A stretch of DNA of 35,237 nucleotides from Methylophilus sp. (GCF_008015755.1 NZ_SSGF01000033.1:1-35237); one strand, 5' to 3'. Counted from the stretch's first letter, positions 1 through 10,212 are shown. Notes: generated by a model from the letters alone, not told the origin. Numbers and translations are program-made.

Positions 1-3000
1 ATCAATGGTAAAGACTACAACACGACAGTGATTACACGCGCTGATGGCAAGCTTGGCTTCAGTGTGAATGTTGCTGGTAACGAGCTGGCGGCTGACCCTG
101 ATAAGACTATCGATGCAAAAGTCACTGTGACTGACAACGCTGGTAACACAGCAAGCCAAACCACTCAGCTGACATATAGCCTTGATTTGACACCACCTGT
201 GGCAACCATTGCTTTGGATGCTAACTTTGGTGGCGACGGTATTATAAACATTGCTGAGTCTCAGCCAGGAGTGAGTCAACCCGTCACAGGTACTGTAGGT
301 GGCGAGGCTAAGCTTGGTGATCCAGTGGTCGTGACCATCAATGGTAAAGACTACAACACGACAGTGATTACACGCGCTGATGGCAAATTGGGGTTTAGCG
401 TCAGTGTGCCGGGTTCTGAGCTGGTTGCAGATAATGACAAAACGATTGATGCCAAAGTTTCAACAACAGATACCGCAGGCAACGTTGGTATCGCAACCAC
501 TCAGTTAGGTTATGTGGTCGATAATGTTGCGCCTACTAAACCAACCATTGATAACATCTACGATGACTTTGGTGCAGTAAAAGGCAATGTGGCGAATGGC
601 GGTGTGGCCGATGATTCAACACCAACATTAACCGGTAAGGCCGAAGCTGGAAGTACTGTTGCCATTTACGATGGTGCGACTAAAGTTGGTACTGCTGTTG
701 CTGATAAAGATGGCAAATGGACATTTACACCAACGACAGACATTACCAAAGGCTTGCATAACTACACGGTCACGGCTACCGATAATGCAGGTAATACCAG
801 TGTGCCAAGCGATAACTACGCATATACCTTGAATCAATCCCCAGTGTTTGTAACACTTAACGCACAAGCGAATGTTTCTGAAGACGGGTTGCCAGGTGGT
901 TTACTCGATGCGGGTCCTTCCAACGTTATCGCAAGCGGCTCAATGGGTATTTCTGATCCAAATGGCGATTTGAAGAGTGTGACACTGACTGAGCCAACCA
1001 CGACGTACACCTCAGGTGGGGCGACGATTACCTGGTCAGGCAACAACACTGGTACGTTGATTGGTTCTGCCAACGGTAAAGAAGTGATTCGAGTGTCTAT
1101 CGACAGCAAAGGTGATTATGCGGTGCAGTTGTCTGGCCCGATTGATCATCCTGTTGCTGGGCAGGAAGACACATTGGCCATCAAGTTTGTTGTGAATGCT
1201 AATGATGCTGACAGCACGACTAAGGGTTCCATCACAGTCAATGTGTCAGATGACGCACCAACGGCAACGAATCAGACAGTCACAGCGACGAACTCTGCCA
1301 ATACGAATGTCATGATTACACTAGATGTTTCCGGCAGTATGGACACCAGAGATGGTGTCAATAATCAGTCACGCTTGGCTAGTGCGATTCAGTCAGTGAA
1401 AAACCTGCTGGATAAATACGATGACATGGGTGACGTTAAGGTTGCATTGGTTGTGTTCGCCGGTTTAGATCAAACCAAACAATTAGGTAACGGATGGTTG
1501 AGTGTTGCAGAAGCTAAAGCATATTTAAATAATCTAGCAGCTGATGGGAATACTAACTATGATGCTGCATTAAACACTGCAATGAATGCGTTTGAATCTA
1601 CAGGTAAATTGGAGAATGCTCAAAACGTCTCCTACTTCTTTACTGATGGCCAACCTAACCGTGGTTCAGGCTCAACTAGCAGCTTGTCAGGTTCTGAAAA
1701 TAGTCGTTCAGATTCAGGCATACAACAAGCTGAAGAGGCAACATGGATCAATTTCTTAAACGATAACCACATCAAGTCTTACTCGATTGGTATTGGTTCA
1801 GGTGTCACTTCAAACACTGAGTTGAATCCTATTGCATATGACGGCCAAACGGGCGTAAACACTGATGGTGTCCGCGTGACATCATTTAACCAGCTTGACT
1901 CTGTTTTAAATGAAACTGTAAGCAGTTCAATCACTGGTAGCTTGTTGTCAGGTGGTGGCTTTGGTGCAGATGGTGGTTTTGTGAAGTCGCTTGCGGTAGA
2001 AGGGTCCACTTATACCTTTAACTCTACGACTGGTGCAATTACAGTCACTGGCACTAACAACAGTACCTATGATTCTGCAAGCCACAAATTGGTGATTACG
2101 ACGGCACAGGGTACTTTGTTGGTAGATATGGATGATGGTTCTTTCTCATTCACGCCGAAAAACACCAGTGTTGCGGGAACAGCATCGATTAATTACACCT
2201 TGAGTGACAAAGATGGTGATACCAGCTCTGCTACGCTCACTGTGAACGTTGCCAAAACAGTGGCAGCTATTCCACAAGTTGCACCAGAAGTGTCGAATAG
2301 CTTGGGTGCGTCCGGCCTGATTACATTGCCTGGCTTGTTAAATGTCGACTTGCTCAATTTTGCAAGCCGTCAGGCATTCACTGCCAGTGATGTGAATAAC
2401 AACATTAGCAGTGTCACGATTGCTTACAACACGTTATTGGGAGTCTCTTTAGGCTCATCATTCCTGACCTATTCACAAGCGGTAGCGGATGAGTTAGGCT
2501 TAAACGTAAGTTATAACCAGAGCAATGGCCTGCTTGGCTTGCTTGGGGCCAACGGTAAGATGGTTATTACCTCTGCAGATGGCAGCACGATTGATAACCT
2601 CGCGATTAACGAGTTCTTGTCTACGGTCAAAGCCGGTACGCAGATTTTGAATCTGGGCTTGTTCCAGAACTTTACGATTACCGCTAGCGACAGCACCAAT
2701 CTGCAAGATAGCGAGTCTGCAAGCAACTTGATTAATCTGAACCTATTGAGCAGCAACAATTCCAGCTCAATTCTGAATGGTGACAGTGGTAGCAACACAA
2801 TCAATGGCACATCAGGGGATGACATCATCTACGGTTTCGCTGGTAACGATACCTTGAATGGTAATGCCGGTAACGACATTTTGCGTGGTGGTGCAGGGGA
2901 TGACAAATTGGATGGCGGTGCAGGCAACGATATCCTGATTGGTGGTAAAGGCAACGATACCCTGACAGGCGGGGCAGGCGTGGATGTGTTTAAGTGGGAT

Positions 3001-3357
3001 CAGGGGGATGATGTTAAAGTGAATAATCTGGTGCCGCGTGACACGATCACTGACTTTAATAAGAGCTCTGTCAGCCAGGGTGGCGACATTCTGGATGTGC
3101 GTGATTTGTTGCAAGGCGAGAACGCAGGCAACTTGGTAAACTACCTCCATTTTGAAAAATCAGGCACCGATACGATTATCCACATCAGCTCTAATGGTGG
3201 TTTCGCAACCGATGCGCACAATGTGTCTGGTAGCTTTAGCAGTGGTAATACAACGCAGCAGATTGTATTGAGTGGTGTAGACCTGACGACAGGTCAGACA
3301 TCTGATGCGGCGATTATCTCTAACCTCTTGTCTCAGCAAAAACTTATTACTGATTAA
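1..3357 (+). CDS. Giant RTX adhesin, C-terminal part (5' end outside window)
   Basis: The reading frame is open from base 1, so the N-terminus lies upstream and 1118 residues are visible. In order: at least two Ig-like repeats of 112 residues (bases 1-50 recur exactly at 337-386), a further Ig-like module (about residues 175-275), a cadherin-like segment, and a von Willebrand A domain with a complete MIDAS (DVSGSM from D442, T518, D549). After a linker come five to six RTX nonapeptides of the GGxGxDxL type (about residues 927-998), then a roughly 120-residue C-terminal type I secretion target region. This is the LapA/BapA-like design: a surface adhesin exported C-terminus first by an ABC/HlyD/TolC exporter, with RTX repeats folding on calcium outside the cell. 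The likely role is biofilm or surface attachment. No exporter genes or LapD/LapG lie in the window. Family assignment is firm; the ligand is unknown. Confidence 0.93.
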   Translation: MNGKDYNTTVITRADGKLGFSVNVAGNELAADPDKTIDAKVTVTDNAGNTASQTTQLTYSLDLTPPVATIALDANFGGDGIINIAESQPGVSQPVTGTVGGEAKLGDPVVVTINGKDYNTTVITRADGKLGFSVSVPGSELVADNDKTIDAKVSTTDTAGNVGIATTQLGYVVDNVAPTKPTIDNIYDDFGAVKGNVANGGVADDSTPTLTGKAEAGSTVAIYDGATKVGTAVADKDGKWTFTPTTDITKGLHNYTVTATDNAGNTSVPSDNYAYTLNQSPVFVTLNAQANVSEDGLPGGLLDAGPSNVIASGSMGISDPNGDLKSVTLTEPTTTYTSGGATITWSGNNTGTLIGSANGKEVIRVSIDSKGDYAVQLSGPIDHPVAGQEDTLAIKFVVNANDADSTTKGSITVNVSDDAPTATNQTVTATNSANTNVMITLDVSGSMDTRDGVNNQSRLASAIQSVKNLLDKYDDMGDVKVALVVFAGLDQTKQLGNGWLSVAEAKAYLNNLAADGNTNYDAALNTAMNAFESTGKLENAQNVSYFFTDGQPNRGSGSTSSLSGSENSRSDSGIQQAEEATWINFLNDNHIKSYSIGIGSGVTSNTELNPIAYDGQTGVNTDGVRVTSFNQLDSVLNETVSSSITGSLLSGGGFGADGGFVKSLAVEGSTYTFNSTTGAITVTGTNNSTYDSASHKLVITTAQGTLLVDMDDGSFSFTPKNTSVAGTASINYTLSDKDGDTSSATLTVNVAKTVAAIPQVAPEVSNSLGASGLITLPGLLNVDLLNFASRQAFTASDVNNNISSVTIAYNTLLGVSLGSSFLTYSQAVADELGLNVSYNQSNGLLGLLGANGKMVITSADGSTIDNLAINEFLSTVKAGTQILNLGLFQNFTITASDSTNLQDSESASNLINLNLLSSNNSSSILNGDSGSNTINGTSGDDIIYGFAGNDTLNGNAGNDILRGGAGDDKLDGGAGNDILIGGKGNDTLTGGAGVDVFKWDQGDDVKVNNLVPRDTITDFNKSSVSQGGDILDVRDLLQGENAGNLVNYLHFEKSGTDTIIHISSNGGFATDAHNVSGSFSSGNTTQQIVLSGVDLTTGQTSDAAIISNLLSQQKLITD

Positions 3358-3370
3358 TCATGAGTGGCTG

Positions 3371-3402
3371 AAAAAAAAGCGACCTTAGGGTCGCTTTTTT
3401 TA
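3371..3402. terminator. Bidirectional intrinsic terminator
   Basis: A GCGACC/GGTCGC stem with a 4-base loop is flanked by eight A on the left and eight T on the right, so it can end transcription from both strands. It lies 14 bases after the adhesin stop codon and about 80 bases beyond the end of prpD on the other strand, so it probably serves both. Confidence 0.9.
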
Positions 3403-3480
3403 TTATGGATCATTTCTTAATAGTGCTGATTTGTAATGATTTGGATTAACCGCAGATGATGTGTTGCTTATAAGGTCGAT

Positions 3481-4941
3481 TTAAACTACTAACATATCTA
3501 CAAATTGATTCACCGGAAGTGCTTCTAGCTTAGCTTGGTCTTGGCAGAGTGCTAAGATTTCAGCTTGTTTGGTGGAGTCAAATCGGCGAGCGAGGTTCAC
3601 TTTAAACTTTTTCACTAGCTCAGGGATGCCTTCACCTCGGCGACGGCGGTGACCAATTGGGTATTCCACAGCGATATTCCTAGATTCTGTACCATCTTTA
3701 AAGAAGATCTGGATTGCATTGGCAATCGAGCGTTTCTCTGGGTCCAGATAGTCACGAGTGTATTCCGCTTTTTCGACGCACGTCATTTTGTCGCGTAAGG
3801 CATCAATGCGCGGATCGGCGGCGGCCTCATCTTCGTAGTCTAACGCGGTCAGGCTCCCTTTGAGCAAGCCGACGGCCGCCATATATTGAATACAGTGGTC
3901 ACGGTCTGCCGGGTTGTTCATTGGGCCAGTTTTGTCGATGATACGGATGGCTGATTCATGGGTGGTGATGACAATTTTTTCAATATTGGCGATGTCATCC
4001 AATGTTTGCAAGCGCTTGCCGACTTCCTGGTTTAACTGGAATGCTGATTCCACTGCCGTTTGTGCGTGAAACTCGGCTGGGAAAGAGATTTTGAACAGCA
4101 CTTGCTCCATCACATAGCTGCCGTAAGGGCGCTGGAACTTGAAGGTGTTGCCTTTAAATAGCACATCATAAAAGCCCCAAGTTTTTGCCGTTAAGGCGCT
4201 TGGATAGCCCATTTCACCCTGTAAGGTCATCCAGGCCAGGCGTACCGCACGTGAGGTGGCGTCACCCGCTGCCCAAGATTTACGGGAGCCGGTATTGGGG
4301 CTATGGCGGTAGGTACGCAGGCTTTGGCCATCGACAAAGGCGTTAGACACGGCATTGATAATGTCTTGCTTGTTGCCGCCTAATAATTTAGTCACCACAG
4401 CCGTTGACGCGATTTTGACCAAAATGACGTGGTCGAGGCCGACGCGGTTAAAACTGTTTTCAAGCGCCAGCACGCCTTGAATCTCATGCGCCTTGATCAT
4501 GGCGGTCAGCACTTCTTTCATCGTCAATGGTGCTTTACCTTCAGCGACGTGTTTACGTGACATATAGTCAGCAGAAGCCAGAATACCCCCTAGGTTGTCA
4601 GAGGGATGGCCCCATTCAGCCGCCAGCCAGGTGTCGTTAAAGTCCAGCCAGCGGATCATGGCACCAATGTTAAATGCCGCCAAAATAGGGTCTAACTGGT
4701 AAGAGGTGCCTGGTACTTTGGCGCCATTCGGCACAACAGTCCCGGCAATCACTGGCCCCAGTAGTTTGGTGCAGGCGGGGTAGTCCAACGCTTCAAAACC
4801 ACAGCCCAAAGTATCCATCAGGCAATTACGGGCGGTGTCATACGCCTCACTGGAGTTGATTTCATAATCTGCCACGTAGTTGGCAATATCCACAATGACC
4901 TGGTCTGGGTCGGGACGGACGTTAGAAATATGGGCTGACAT
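3481..4941 (-). CDS. prpD: 2-methylcitrate dehydratase PrpD
   Basis: 486 residues, matching the usual PrpD length (about 483). MmgE/PrpD family throughout, for example a GHPSDNLGG segment near residue 130 and conserved [18 protein letters not shown] and [11 protein letters not shown] stretches. PrpD is an iron-sulfur-free cytoplasmic enzyme that dehydrates (2S,3S)-2-methylcitrate to 2-methyl-cis-aconitate, the second step of the methylcitrate cycle. Rehydration is normally done by AcnB, which is encoded at 21297-23876. It is the last gene of the minus-strand operon. Its ATG is separated from the prpC stop codon by about 100 bases holding an inverted repeat. The presence of PrpD rather than the AcnD/PrpF pair defines the variant of the cycle. 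Confidence 0.95.
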   Translation of the reverse strand: MSAHISNVRPDPDQVIVDIANYVADYEINSSEAYDTARNCLMDTLGCGFEALDYPACTKLLGPVIAGTVVPNGAKVPGTSYQLDPILAAFNIGAMIRWLDFNDTWLAAEWGHPSDNLGGILASADYMSRKHVAEGKAPLTMKEVLTAMIKAHEIQGVLALENSFNRVGLDHVILVKIASTAVVTKLLGGNKQDIINAVSNAFVDGQSLRTYRHSPNTGSRKSWAAGDATSRAVRLAWMTLQGEMGYPSALTAKTWGFYDVLFKGNTFKFQRPYGSYVMEQVLFKISFPAEFHAQTAVESAFQLNQEVGKRLQTLDDIANIEKIVITTHESAIRIIDKTGPMNNPADRDHCIQYMAAVGLLKGSLTALDYEDEAAADPRIDALRDKMTCVEKAEYTRDYLDPEKRSIANAIQIFFKDGTESRNIAVEYPIGHRRRRGEGIPELVKKFKVNLARRFDSTKQAEILALCQDQAKLEALPVNQFVDMLVV

Positions 4942-4969
4942 AATGTGTTTCTTTCAAATAAAAAGATTA

Positions 4970-5034
4970 AGCCACAGAGTAACAGAGGCTAAAAAAGCAC
5001 GGGTTTCTCTGTGCTCTCTGTGTCCTCTGTGGCT
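4970..5034. repeat. CACAGAG-type inverted repeat, copy 1
   Basis: AGCCACAGAG at 4970-4979 is mirrored by CTCTGTGGCT at 5025-5034, with further degenerate CACAGAG units inside both arms. It fills most of the gap between prpC and prpD and would form a long imperfect hairpin in the operon mRNA. A related element is at 7144-7254. Such CCACAGAG-rich intergenic repeats look like a dispersed family rather than a terminator, because no T-run follows. Confidence 0.75.
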
Positions 5035-5042
5035 AGACTAAG

Positions 5043-6212
5043 TTAACGTTTTTCCAGCGGCACAAATGGCCTGTTGTCGGGCCCGTTGTATTCGGCGTTC
5101 GGGCGAATAATTTTGTTGTCTATCCGTTGCTCAATCGCGTGCGCGACCCAGCCGGTGGTGCGTGAGATCACAAAAATAGGCGTGAACATGCCAGTAGGGA
5201 TGCCCATCATGTGATAGCTGGAGGCGCTGTACCAATCCAGGTTGGGGAACATTTTTTTCTCGTTCCACATGATGTCTTCAATGCGGGCCGAAATGTCAAA
5301 CAATTGCATATTGTCGGCATCTGCACACAGCGATTTGCTGACGGCTTTAATGGATTCATTACGCGGATCGGCAATGGTATAGACCGGATGACCAAAGCCA
5401 ATGATGATTTCTTTGCGTGCCATTCTGGCTTTGATATCGGCCTCAGCTTCATCTGGCGACTGGTAGCGTTCGATAATCTCCATCGCCGCCTCATTGGCAC
5501 CGCCGTGTTTGGGGCCACGTAAAGCACCAATCGCACCCGTGATGCAGGAATACAAATCAGATAGCGTGCCCGCGATCACGCGAGAGGTAAAGGTGGACGC
5601 ATTAAACTCATGTTCTGCATAAAGTACCAGCGAGGTGTTCATAGCCTTGATGTGCAGCGCTGACGGTTTTTTGCCGTGCAATATGTGCAGAAAGTGCGCC
5701 GCGATAGAGTCATCATCGGTTTCTACCTCAATACGCACGCCGCGGTGGCTAAAGTGATACCAGTAAATGAGAATAGACCCAAAGCAGGCAATCAGGCGGT
5801 CCCCCAGCGCTTGTGCGCCAGCGGTATTGCGGTCAACCGCTTCCGGTTCTAAGGTCCCCAACATCGAGCAACCCGTGCGCATCACATCCATGGGATGCGC
5901 ATTGGCAGGAATCTGTTCCAGCACGGCTTTAAGTGCACTGGGCAGGCCGCGTAGCTTTTTGAGCTTTTGATGATAGGCGGTGAGTTGTGGTTGGGTGGGC
6001 AGCTCGCCGTATATCAGCAAATAAGCGACTTCTTCGAAAGTGGCATGTTTAGCCAGTTCAAGGATATCGTAACCACGGTAATGCAAGTCATTACCGCTAT
6101 GGCCTACGGTACAAATGGCCGTGGTGCCTGCAGCCACACCGGCCAGCGCGACGCCTTTTTTGCGTTTGGGGGCTTCGGTAGCGGGTGTGGTTGAATCTGT
6201 GGTGGTGTTCAT
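5043..6212 (-). CDS. prpC: 2-methylcitrate synthase PrpC (citrate synthase family)
   Basis: 389 residues from the ATG at 6212, which has AAGGAG seven bases upstream; a GTG one codon earlier is a worse fit. Condenses propionyl-CoA with oxaloacetate to 2-methylcitrate and CoA. The citrate synthase catalytic triad is visible: His236 in [11 protein letters not shown], His275 in [13 protein letters not shown] and Asp326 in the NLDWYSAS segment. The short length and the [16 protein letters not shown] and [13 protein letters not shown] stretches are typical of PrpC rather than the longer hexameric GltA. Its position between prpB and prpD supports this. Some activity with acetyl-CoA is common in the family, so it may also supply citrate. 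Confidence 0.94.
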   Translation of the reverse strand: MNTTTDSTTPATEAPKRKKGVALAGVAAGTTAICTVGHSGNDLHYRGYDILELAKHATFEEVAYLLIYGELPTQPQLTAYHQKLKKLRGLPSALKAVLEQIPANAHPMDVMRTGCSMLGTLEPEAVDRNTAGAQALGDRLIACFGSILIYWYHFSHRGVRIEVETDDDSIAAHFLHILHGKKPSALHIKAMNTSLVLYAEHEFNASTFTSRVIAGTLSDLYSCITGAIGALRGPKHGGANEAAMEIIERYQSPDEAEADIKARMARKEIIIGFGHPVYTIADPRNESIKAVSKSLCADADNMQLFDISARIEDIMWNEKKMFPNLDWYSASSYHMMGIPTGMFTPIFVISRTTGWVAHAIEQRIDNKIIRPNAEYNGPDNRPFVPLEKR

Positions 6213-6243
6213 CACTAAACTCCTTGTATTCTGTTGCGCGACT

Positions 6244-7122
6244 TTATTTGGTATACAGCGCGTCTAGTTTCTGTTCAAAAATGTGGTAGCCCAGATGCTC
6301 GTAAAGATCGGCACGCGTTTGCATCAAATCCAGCACATTCTTTTGTGTGCCGTCTTTGCGCACGCCTTGATACACCTTGAGCGCTGCCTGGTTCATGGCG
6401 CGGAAGGCCGACAATGGATACAGCACCATGCCCACGCCAACTGTGGCCAGTTCATCTACGGTGAACAGCGGCGTAGAGCCGAATTCGGTAATATTGGCCA
6501 GCACTGGCACTTTGACGGCGTCGACAAACTGCTGATACATGTTGAGGTCTGTCATCGCTTCTGGAAAAATCATGTCTGCTCCGGCTTCTACACAAGCGCA
6601 AGCGCGATCGATGGCTGACTGCAAACCTTCGACGGCCAGTGCATCGGTACGTGCCATGACGACAAAATCATCATCAGGTTTGGCATCGACTGCTGCTTTC
6701 ACGCGGTCTACCATTTCGTCCAGGCTCACAATCGCTTTGTTAGGGCGGTGACCACAGCGCTTGGCGATGACCTGGTCTTCAATGTGCACGGCTGCTGCAC
6801 CTGCTTTGGCTACACTTTTAATCGTGCGCGCAATATTAAATGCGCCGCCAAAGCCGGTATCAATATCCACCAGTAGCGGGGTATCCACCGCGTCGGTAAT
6901 CCGGCGGACATCGACCAGCACATCTTCCAGGCCGGAAATCCCCAGGTCAGGCAGGCCCAAAGAACCGGCCGCCACGCCACCACCAGATAAATAGATGGCT
7001 TGAAACCCTGATTGTGTCGCCAGCATGGCGTGATAAGCGTTGATCGCGCCTATGATTTGCAATGGTTTTTCGGCGGCGAGTGCGGCACGAAAGCGTGCAC
7101 CTGCTGAAGTTGTTTGTTGCAT
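6244..7122 (-). CDS. prpB: 2-methylisocitrate lyase PrpB
   Basis: 292 residues, ICL/PEP mutase superfamily TIM barrel. Cleaves (2R,3S)-2-methylisocitrate into pyruvate and succinate, the last step of the methylcitrate cycle. The signature KRCGH lies at residues 121-125 with the catalytic Cys at 123, the same number as in E. coli PrpB. Also visible are [16 protein letters not shown] near residue 44 and the metal-binding DIDTGFGG (86-93). The ATG at 7122 has AAGGAT upstream. The gene ends 31 bases before prpC begins. A CACAGAG inverted repeat separates it from the upstream lyase gene. Confidence 0.95.
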   Translation of the reverse strand: MQQTTSAGARFRAALAAEKPLQIIGAINAYHAMLATQSGFQAIYLSGGGVAAGSLGLPDLGISGLEDVLVDVRRITDAVDTPLLVDIDTGFGGAFNIARTIKSVAKAGAAAVHIEDQVIAKRCGHRPNKAIVSLDEMVDRVKAAVDAKPDDDFVVMARTDALAVEGLQSAIDRACACVEAGADMIFPEAMTDLNMYQQFVDAVKVPVLANITEFGSTPLFTVDELATVGVGMVLYPLSAFRAMNQAALKVYQGVRKDGTQKNVLDLMQTRADLYEHLGYHIFEQKLDALYTK

Positions 7123-7143
7123 ATTTGAATCCTTAATTTTTTG

Positions 7144-7254
7144 CCACAGAGAACACAGAGTTCACAGAGAGAGTCCTTCAACATTGATTGAATACTCATA
7201 AACTGAGTAGAAAAGTCTCAGGTTTTCTCTGTGTGTTCTGTGACCTCTGTGGTT
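7144..7254. repeat. CACAGAG-type inverted repeat, copy 2
   Basis: The left arm (about 7144-7171) contains CCACAGAG followed by repeated CACAGAG units. The right arm (about 7226-7254) is its imperfect reverse complement ending in CTCTGTGG. Arms of about 28 bases are separated by a unique segment of about 54 bases. It occupies the gap between the CitE-like gene at 7260 and prpB, like copy 1 between prpC and prpD. Confidence 0.75.
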
Positions 7255-7259
7255 AAGTA

Positions 7260-8258
7260 TTAAAAAAATGCTTTTTCAGCATCTTCCGGCATGGCAACCC
7301 CAGTTTGCTTGGCTTTTTGCAGCACTTCCCAGAAGTAACGATAGGTCGCGCGGTCATGCAATTCACCGGCATACTGAATCGGGCCCCAGTCTGCCGCTTG
7401 CGCAGCCAGCAGAATATTGGCGGCGTCAGTCACCTCGTCGTAGTTGGGTTTCATGGCATCCACAATCGCCTGAATTTGCGTTGGATAAATACTCCACATG
7501 CGCATAAAACCAAACTCGTTGCGCGCCCGTGAGGCGTCGCTGTAGGTCACTTCTACGTTTTTCAGGTCCAGCGTCACGTTGTGCGCAGGCACCACGCCAT
7601 TAGCCAGGGCTGCAGAGACGACTTCAGCTTTGGCACGTGCCAGCAAGCGGTGGTCAAACTGGCCAGGGCTGCGCATAGCTGTAGCAGGGATCGCGCCATG
7701 GTGCGCACTGACAAAGTCCATCAGACCGAAATCCAATACCTGTAACCAGGGCAGTTGCGCAATCTCGTGCACTTGCCTGAGTGCGCCATGGGTTTCAATC
7801 AGGATATGCACCGGTATTTCACGCATGATGCCGTGCTGTTTTGCCACTTGCTGAATGTAGCTGATCATTTCACGTGCTTGTGCGATGTCTGTGCATTTAG
7901 GAATCGTGATATAGCTAAGCACTTCACCGGCGCCACCAACCAAAATATCAATGTCTTTTTTCCAATGCGGATGGGTGTAGTCATGAATACGCGCACCGGC
8001 CATCTTGTATTGGTTGGCCGCAGAGTTCAGCACACGCACAATCATTTCGGCATGTACTAGTTCCTGGCCGCTGGCGGCACCGTCTTCGCAGTCGCAGGTA
8101 ATATCAAACACCGGGCCAACCCCATTAGGCGTGGCCGGGTCTTGCAGTGATAATGCTTTTAGAATCAGCTTTTCACTACCTGCAAAGTGTTCACAGGCCG
8201 GAATTACCGGAAACGGTTTTTCGCCGCCAAAAAGAGCCTGATTGGGATGAACAGCCAT
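7260..8258 (-). CDS. HpcH/HpaI-type lyase, probable beta-methylmalyl-CoA/malyl-CoA lyase (CitE-like 1)
   Basis: 332 residues of the CitE/HpcH TIM-barrel superfamily. Features visible are TCDCEDGA (Asp56, Glu58), a conserved Arg in the second strand (AGARIHDY), ILIETHGAL carrying the Glu metal ligand, DFGLMDFV carrying the Asp metal ligand, and a C-terminal SIYPTQ motif. The family makes or breaks C-C bonds in malyl-CoA, beta-methylmalyl-CoA or citramalyl-CoA. The gene starts 2 bases after the stop codon of mch, so the two are probably translationally coupled. Mch makes beta-methylmalyl-CoA, so cleavage of that compound to glyoxylate and propionyl-CoA is the best guess. The propionyl-CoA would feed PrpC directly downstream. 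Specificity is inferred from context; citramalyl-CoA lyase is the main alternative. Confidence 0.75.
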   Translation of the reverse strand: MAVHPNQALFGGEKPFPVIPACEHFAGSEKLILKALSLQDPATPNGVGPVFDITCDCEDGAASGQELVHAEMIVRVLNSAANQYKMAGARIHDYTHPHWKKDIDILVGGAGEVLSYITIPKCTDIAQAREMISYIQQVAKQHGIMREIPVHILIETHGALRQVHEIAQLPWLQVLDFGLMDFVSAHHGAIPATAMRSPGQFDHRLLARAKAEVVSAALANGVVPAHNVTLDLKNVEVTYSDASRARNEFGFMRMWSIYPTQIQAIVDAMKPNYDEVTDAANILLAAQAADWGPIQYAGELHDRATYRYFWEVLQKAKQTGVAMPEDAEKAFF

Positions 8259-8260
8259 GT

Positions 8261-9319
8261 TTAGTTTCCTTTGCGTGGAATAAGAACGGTATAGTCGAGA
8301 TCGAGCACCACGTGCGGGTGATAACCCTGCGTGGTTTTAATGTTTTCCAGCGTCGCGGGCGGCATATTCTTCACACCCACCATCCGTAAGCGCAACGCGC
8401 CTAATTCCGCATGGGGCAGGGACCATTTATCCAGCACCTTAGTCATGCAGTAAATGGTGTCACCGGCATAGCTCGGATTGGCATGCGTGCCGCCATTAAT
8501 CGCCACAATCGCTATGGCATTTTCCAAGCCTTCGTAACTCAAGGTGCGGCAGGCTGAAATCACCACACCGCCATAGACCAGGCATTGGCCTTGCGGCGTG
8601 CTTTTCATCAGGTGAGCATCAAAGTGCAGGCGCGCATTGTTCTGGTATAAATGCGTGGCCATGGTATGGTCGCTTTCATTGATGGTCAGACCAGATGGGT
8701 GACGCAGACATTCGCCGACTTCGTAGTCATCCCACCAGTATTTGCCACCGGTGGCGGTGCCCAGGCTGCTGTTCAGTGTAAAGTTGGCTGGAATCGCTAA
8801 TGATTCTGCGCTCACAAACTCCGGCAGCTCAGGAATCACTGTTTCTGGCGCAGGGGCTTCTAGGTTCTTTTTGTGCACCATGACCCAGCGCACCCAGCTC
8901 AGTACTGGTTGTTGGTGCTGGTTGATGCTGGTAGAGTGTACCCAAACCACGCCATTTTTGCCGTTAGAATTCTGTTTGAGGCCAATCACTTCACTGGCGG
9001 TGGTCAGCGTATCGCCGACGTACACCGGCTGTATAAAACGCACGTCGGCGTAACCCAGGTTAGCCACGGCATTAACTGAAATGTCAGGCACAGTTTTACC
9101 AAAGGCAATATGAAACGCCAGCAGGTCATCAATCGGCGCTTGTGTATAGCCTAATGACTGCGCAAGTGGCTCGCTGCAATGCACCGGGTTACGTGCGCCC
9201 GTGAGCGCAATATACAGCGCCGTATCGCCAGCCGTGATGGTACGTGGCGTGGCGTGCTGGATGATTTCACCCAGTACAAAGTGTTCAAAAAAACGTCCGG
9301 TGTTGATTTTTGTGCTCAT
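8261..9319 (-). CDS. mch: Mesaconyl-CoA hydratase (beta-methylmalyl-CoA dehydratase), two MaoC-like domains
   Basis: 352 residues from the ATG at 9319, with AAGGAG six bases upstream; an in-frame TTG two codons earlier abuts the Shine-Dalgarno and is rejected. Two hot-dog (MaoC-like) halves. Long stretches agree with my memory of Rhodobacter Mch (about 343 residues), for example HATPRTIT near residue 20, AFGKTVPDIS near 90, GLKQNSNGKNGVV near 130, NGGTHANPSYAGDTIY near 275 and DYTVLIPR at the end. In the ethylmalonyl-CoA pathway and 3-hydroxypropionate bicycle, Mch interconverts mesaconyl-CoA and beta-methylmalyl-CoA. It sits between two CitE-like lyase genes and upstream of prpBCD, an arrangement that points to propionyl-CoA metabolism. 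Itaconyl-CoA hydratase is less likely because those proteins are shorter. Confidence 0.85.
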   Translation of the reverse strand: MSTKINTGRFFEHFVLGEIIQHATPRTITAGDTALYIALTGARNPVHCSEPLAQSLGYTQAPIDDLLAFHIAFGKTVPDISVNAVANLGYADVRFIQPVYVGDTLTTASEVIGLKQNSNGKNGVVWVHSTSINQHQQPVLSWVRWVMVHKKNLEAPAPETVIPELPEFVSAESLAIPANFTLNSSLGTATGGKYWWDDYEVGECLRHPSGLTINESDHTMATHLYQNNARLHFDAHLMKSTPQGQCLVYGGVVISACRTLSYEGLENAIAIVAINGGTHANPSYAGDTIYCMTKVLDKWSLPHAELGALRLRMVGVKNMPPATLENIKTTQGYHPHVVLDLDYTVLIPRKGN

Positions 9320-9330
9320 GTTCAACTCCT

Positions 9331-10212
9331 TTATATGAACTCTTCTTCCAGCTCGGCAATGGCCGCTGCCAGTTGAATCAAGCGTTGTGCGGCTTTGATA
9401 TGGTGATGTTCGACCAATTTGTCATTCACTACCACCGTGCCGCGCCCAACTTCATTGGCTTCTTTGAGGGCTTTGATAATCAGCCGTGCATGCTCAACTT
9501 CTGCGCGCTGCGGCGTATAGGCGTCATTGCAGTAGGCAATTTGCGCCGGATGCACCAGAGATTTACCGTCCATGCCAATGTCGCGACCAATGCGGCACGC
9601 ATATTCAAACGAATGCATGTTTTTAAAGTCTGAGGTGATGCCGTCAATCACACCTTTGCCATAAGCGCGTGCGGCCAATATCACCAGGGATAAAGAAGTC
9701 AGAATGGCGGAGCGTTCATGCGTCACGCGGGCGTGTAGTTGTGAAATCAGGTCTGAGGTCGCCATTACCATACAGATCACGCGATCGGAGGCGGCGGCAA
9801 TTTCCTTGGCGTTTAACACGGCCAGCGGACTTTCTATCATCACCATCATGGGCACGTCTTTGCCGCCCGCATCATCTAATAATTGCTGCGCCTGCAACAC
9901 ATCCTCGCGTGACTCTATATTAGGAAACAGGATCGCATCGGCACCGATGTTGGCCACCGCTTGAATATCGTCATGGCCCCAGATCGAGTGCAGGTCGTTG
10001 ACGCGCACCACGACTTCTCTTTTGCCATAGCCGCCTTCTTTAACTGCATTCACCACGTTATGGCGTGATTGGATTTTGGCATCGACCAGAATAGGGTCGC
10101 CCAAGTCAAGGATGACAGAGTCGGCCGCAAGCGTGCGTGCACGTTCCAGATAATGCTGGTTACAGCCGGGAACGTATAGCATCGAGCGTCTTGGTCTGAG
10201 TGCATATGACAT
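9331..10212 (-). CDS. CitE-like protein 2 (malyl-CoA thioesterase or lyase type) with altered DLED motif
   Basis: 293 residues, HpcH/HpaI/CitE superfamily, first gene of the prp operon. MLYVPG near the N-terminus, the substrate Arg in VVVRVND (Arg70), MIESPLAV with Glu127 and SDL with Asp154 as expected metal ligands, and a C-terminal VHPAQI motif are all present. The usual DLED signature reads DLGD here (residues 36-39), so a conserved acidic residue is lost. By length and position it could be the second CitE paralogue of ethylmalonyl-CoA organisms (Mcl2, malyl-CoA thioesterase), a lyase or an altered-function relative. A Shine-Dalgarno (GAAGGAAA) precedes the ATG, and the stop codon lies 11 bases before mch. 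Confidence 0.7.
   Translation of the reverse strand: MSYALRPRRSMLYVPGCNQHYLERARTLAADSVILDLGDPILVDAKIQSRHNVVNAVKEGGYGKREVVVRVNDLHSIWGHDDIQAVANIGADAILFPNIESREDVLQAQQLLDDAGGKDVPMMVMIESPLAVLNAKEIAAASDRVICMVMATSDLISQLHARVTHERSAILTSLSLVILAARAYGKGVIDGITSDFKNMHSFEYACRIGRDIGMDGKSLVHPAQIAYCNDAYTPQRAEVEHARLIIKALKEANEVGRGTVVVNDKLVEHHHIKAAQRLIQLAAAIAELEEEFI

Noticed and set aside
3467..3474. CTTATAAG downstream of prpD as a second GntR site
   Set aside because: It matches only the core of the operator candidate and lies beyond the end of the operon.
5211..5522. Open frames antisense to prpC, prpB, mch and other genes
   Set aside because: They lie opposite strongly conserved enzymes, lack ribosome sites and have no recognisable protein features; they are shadow frames.
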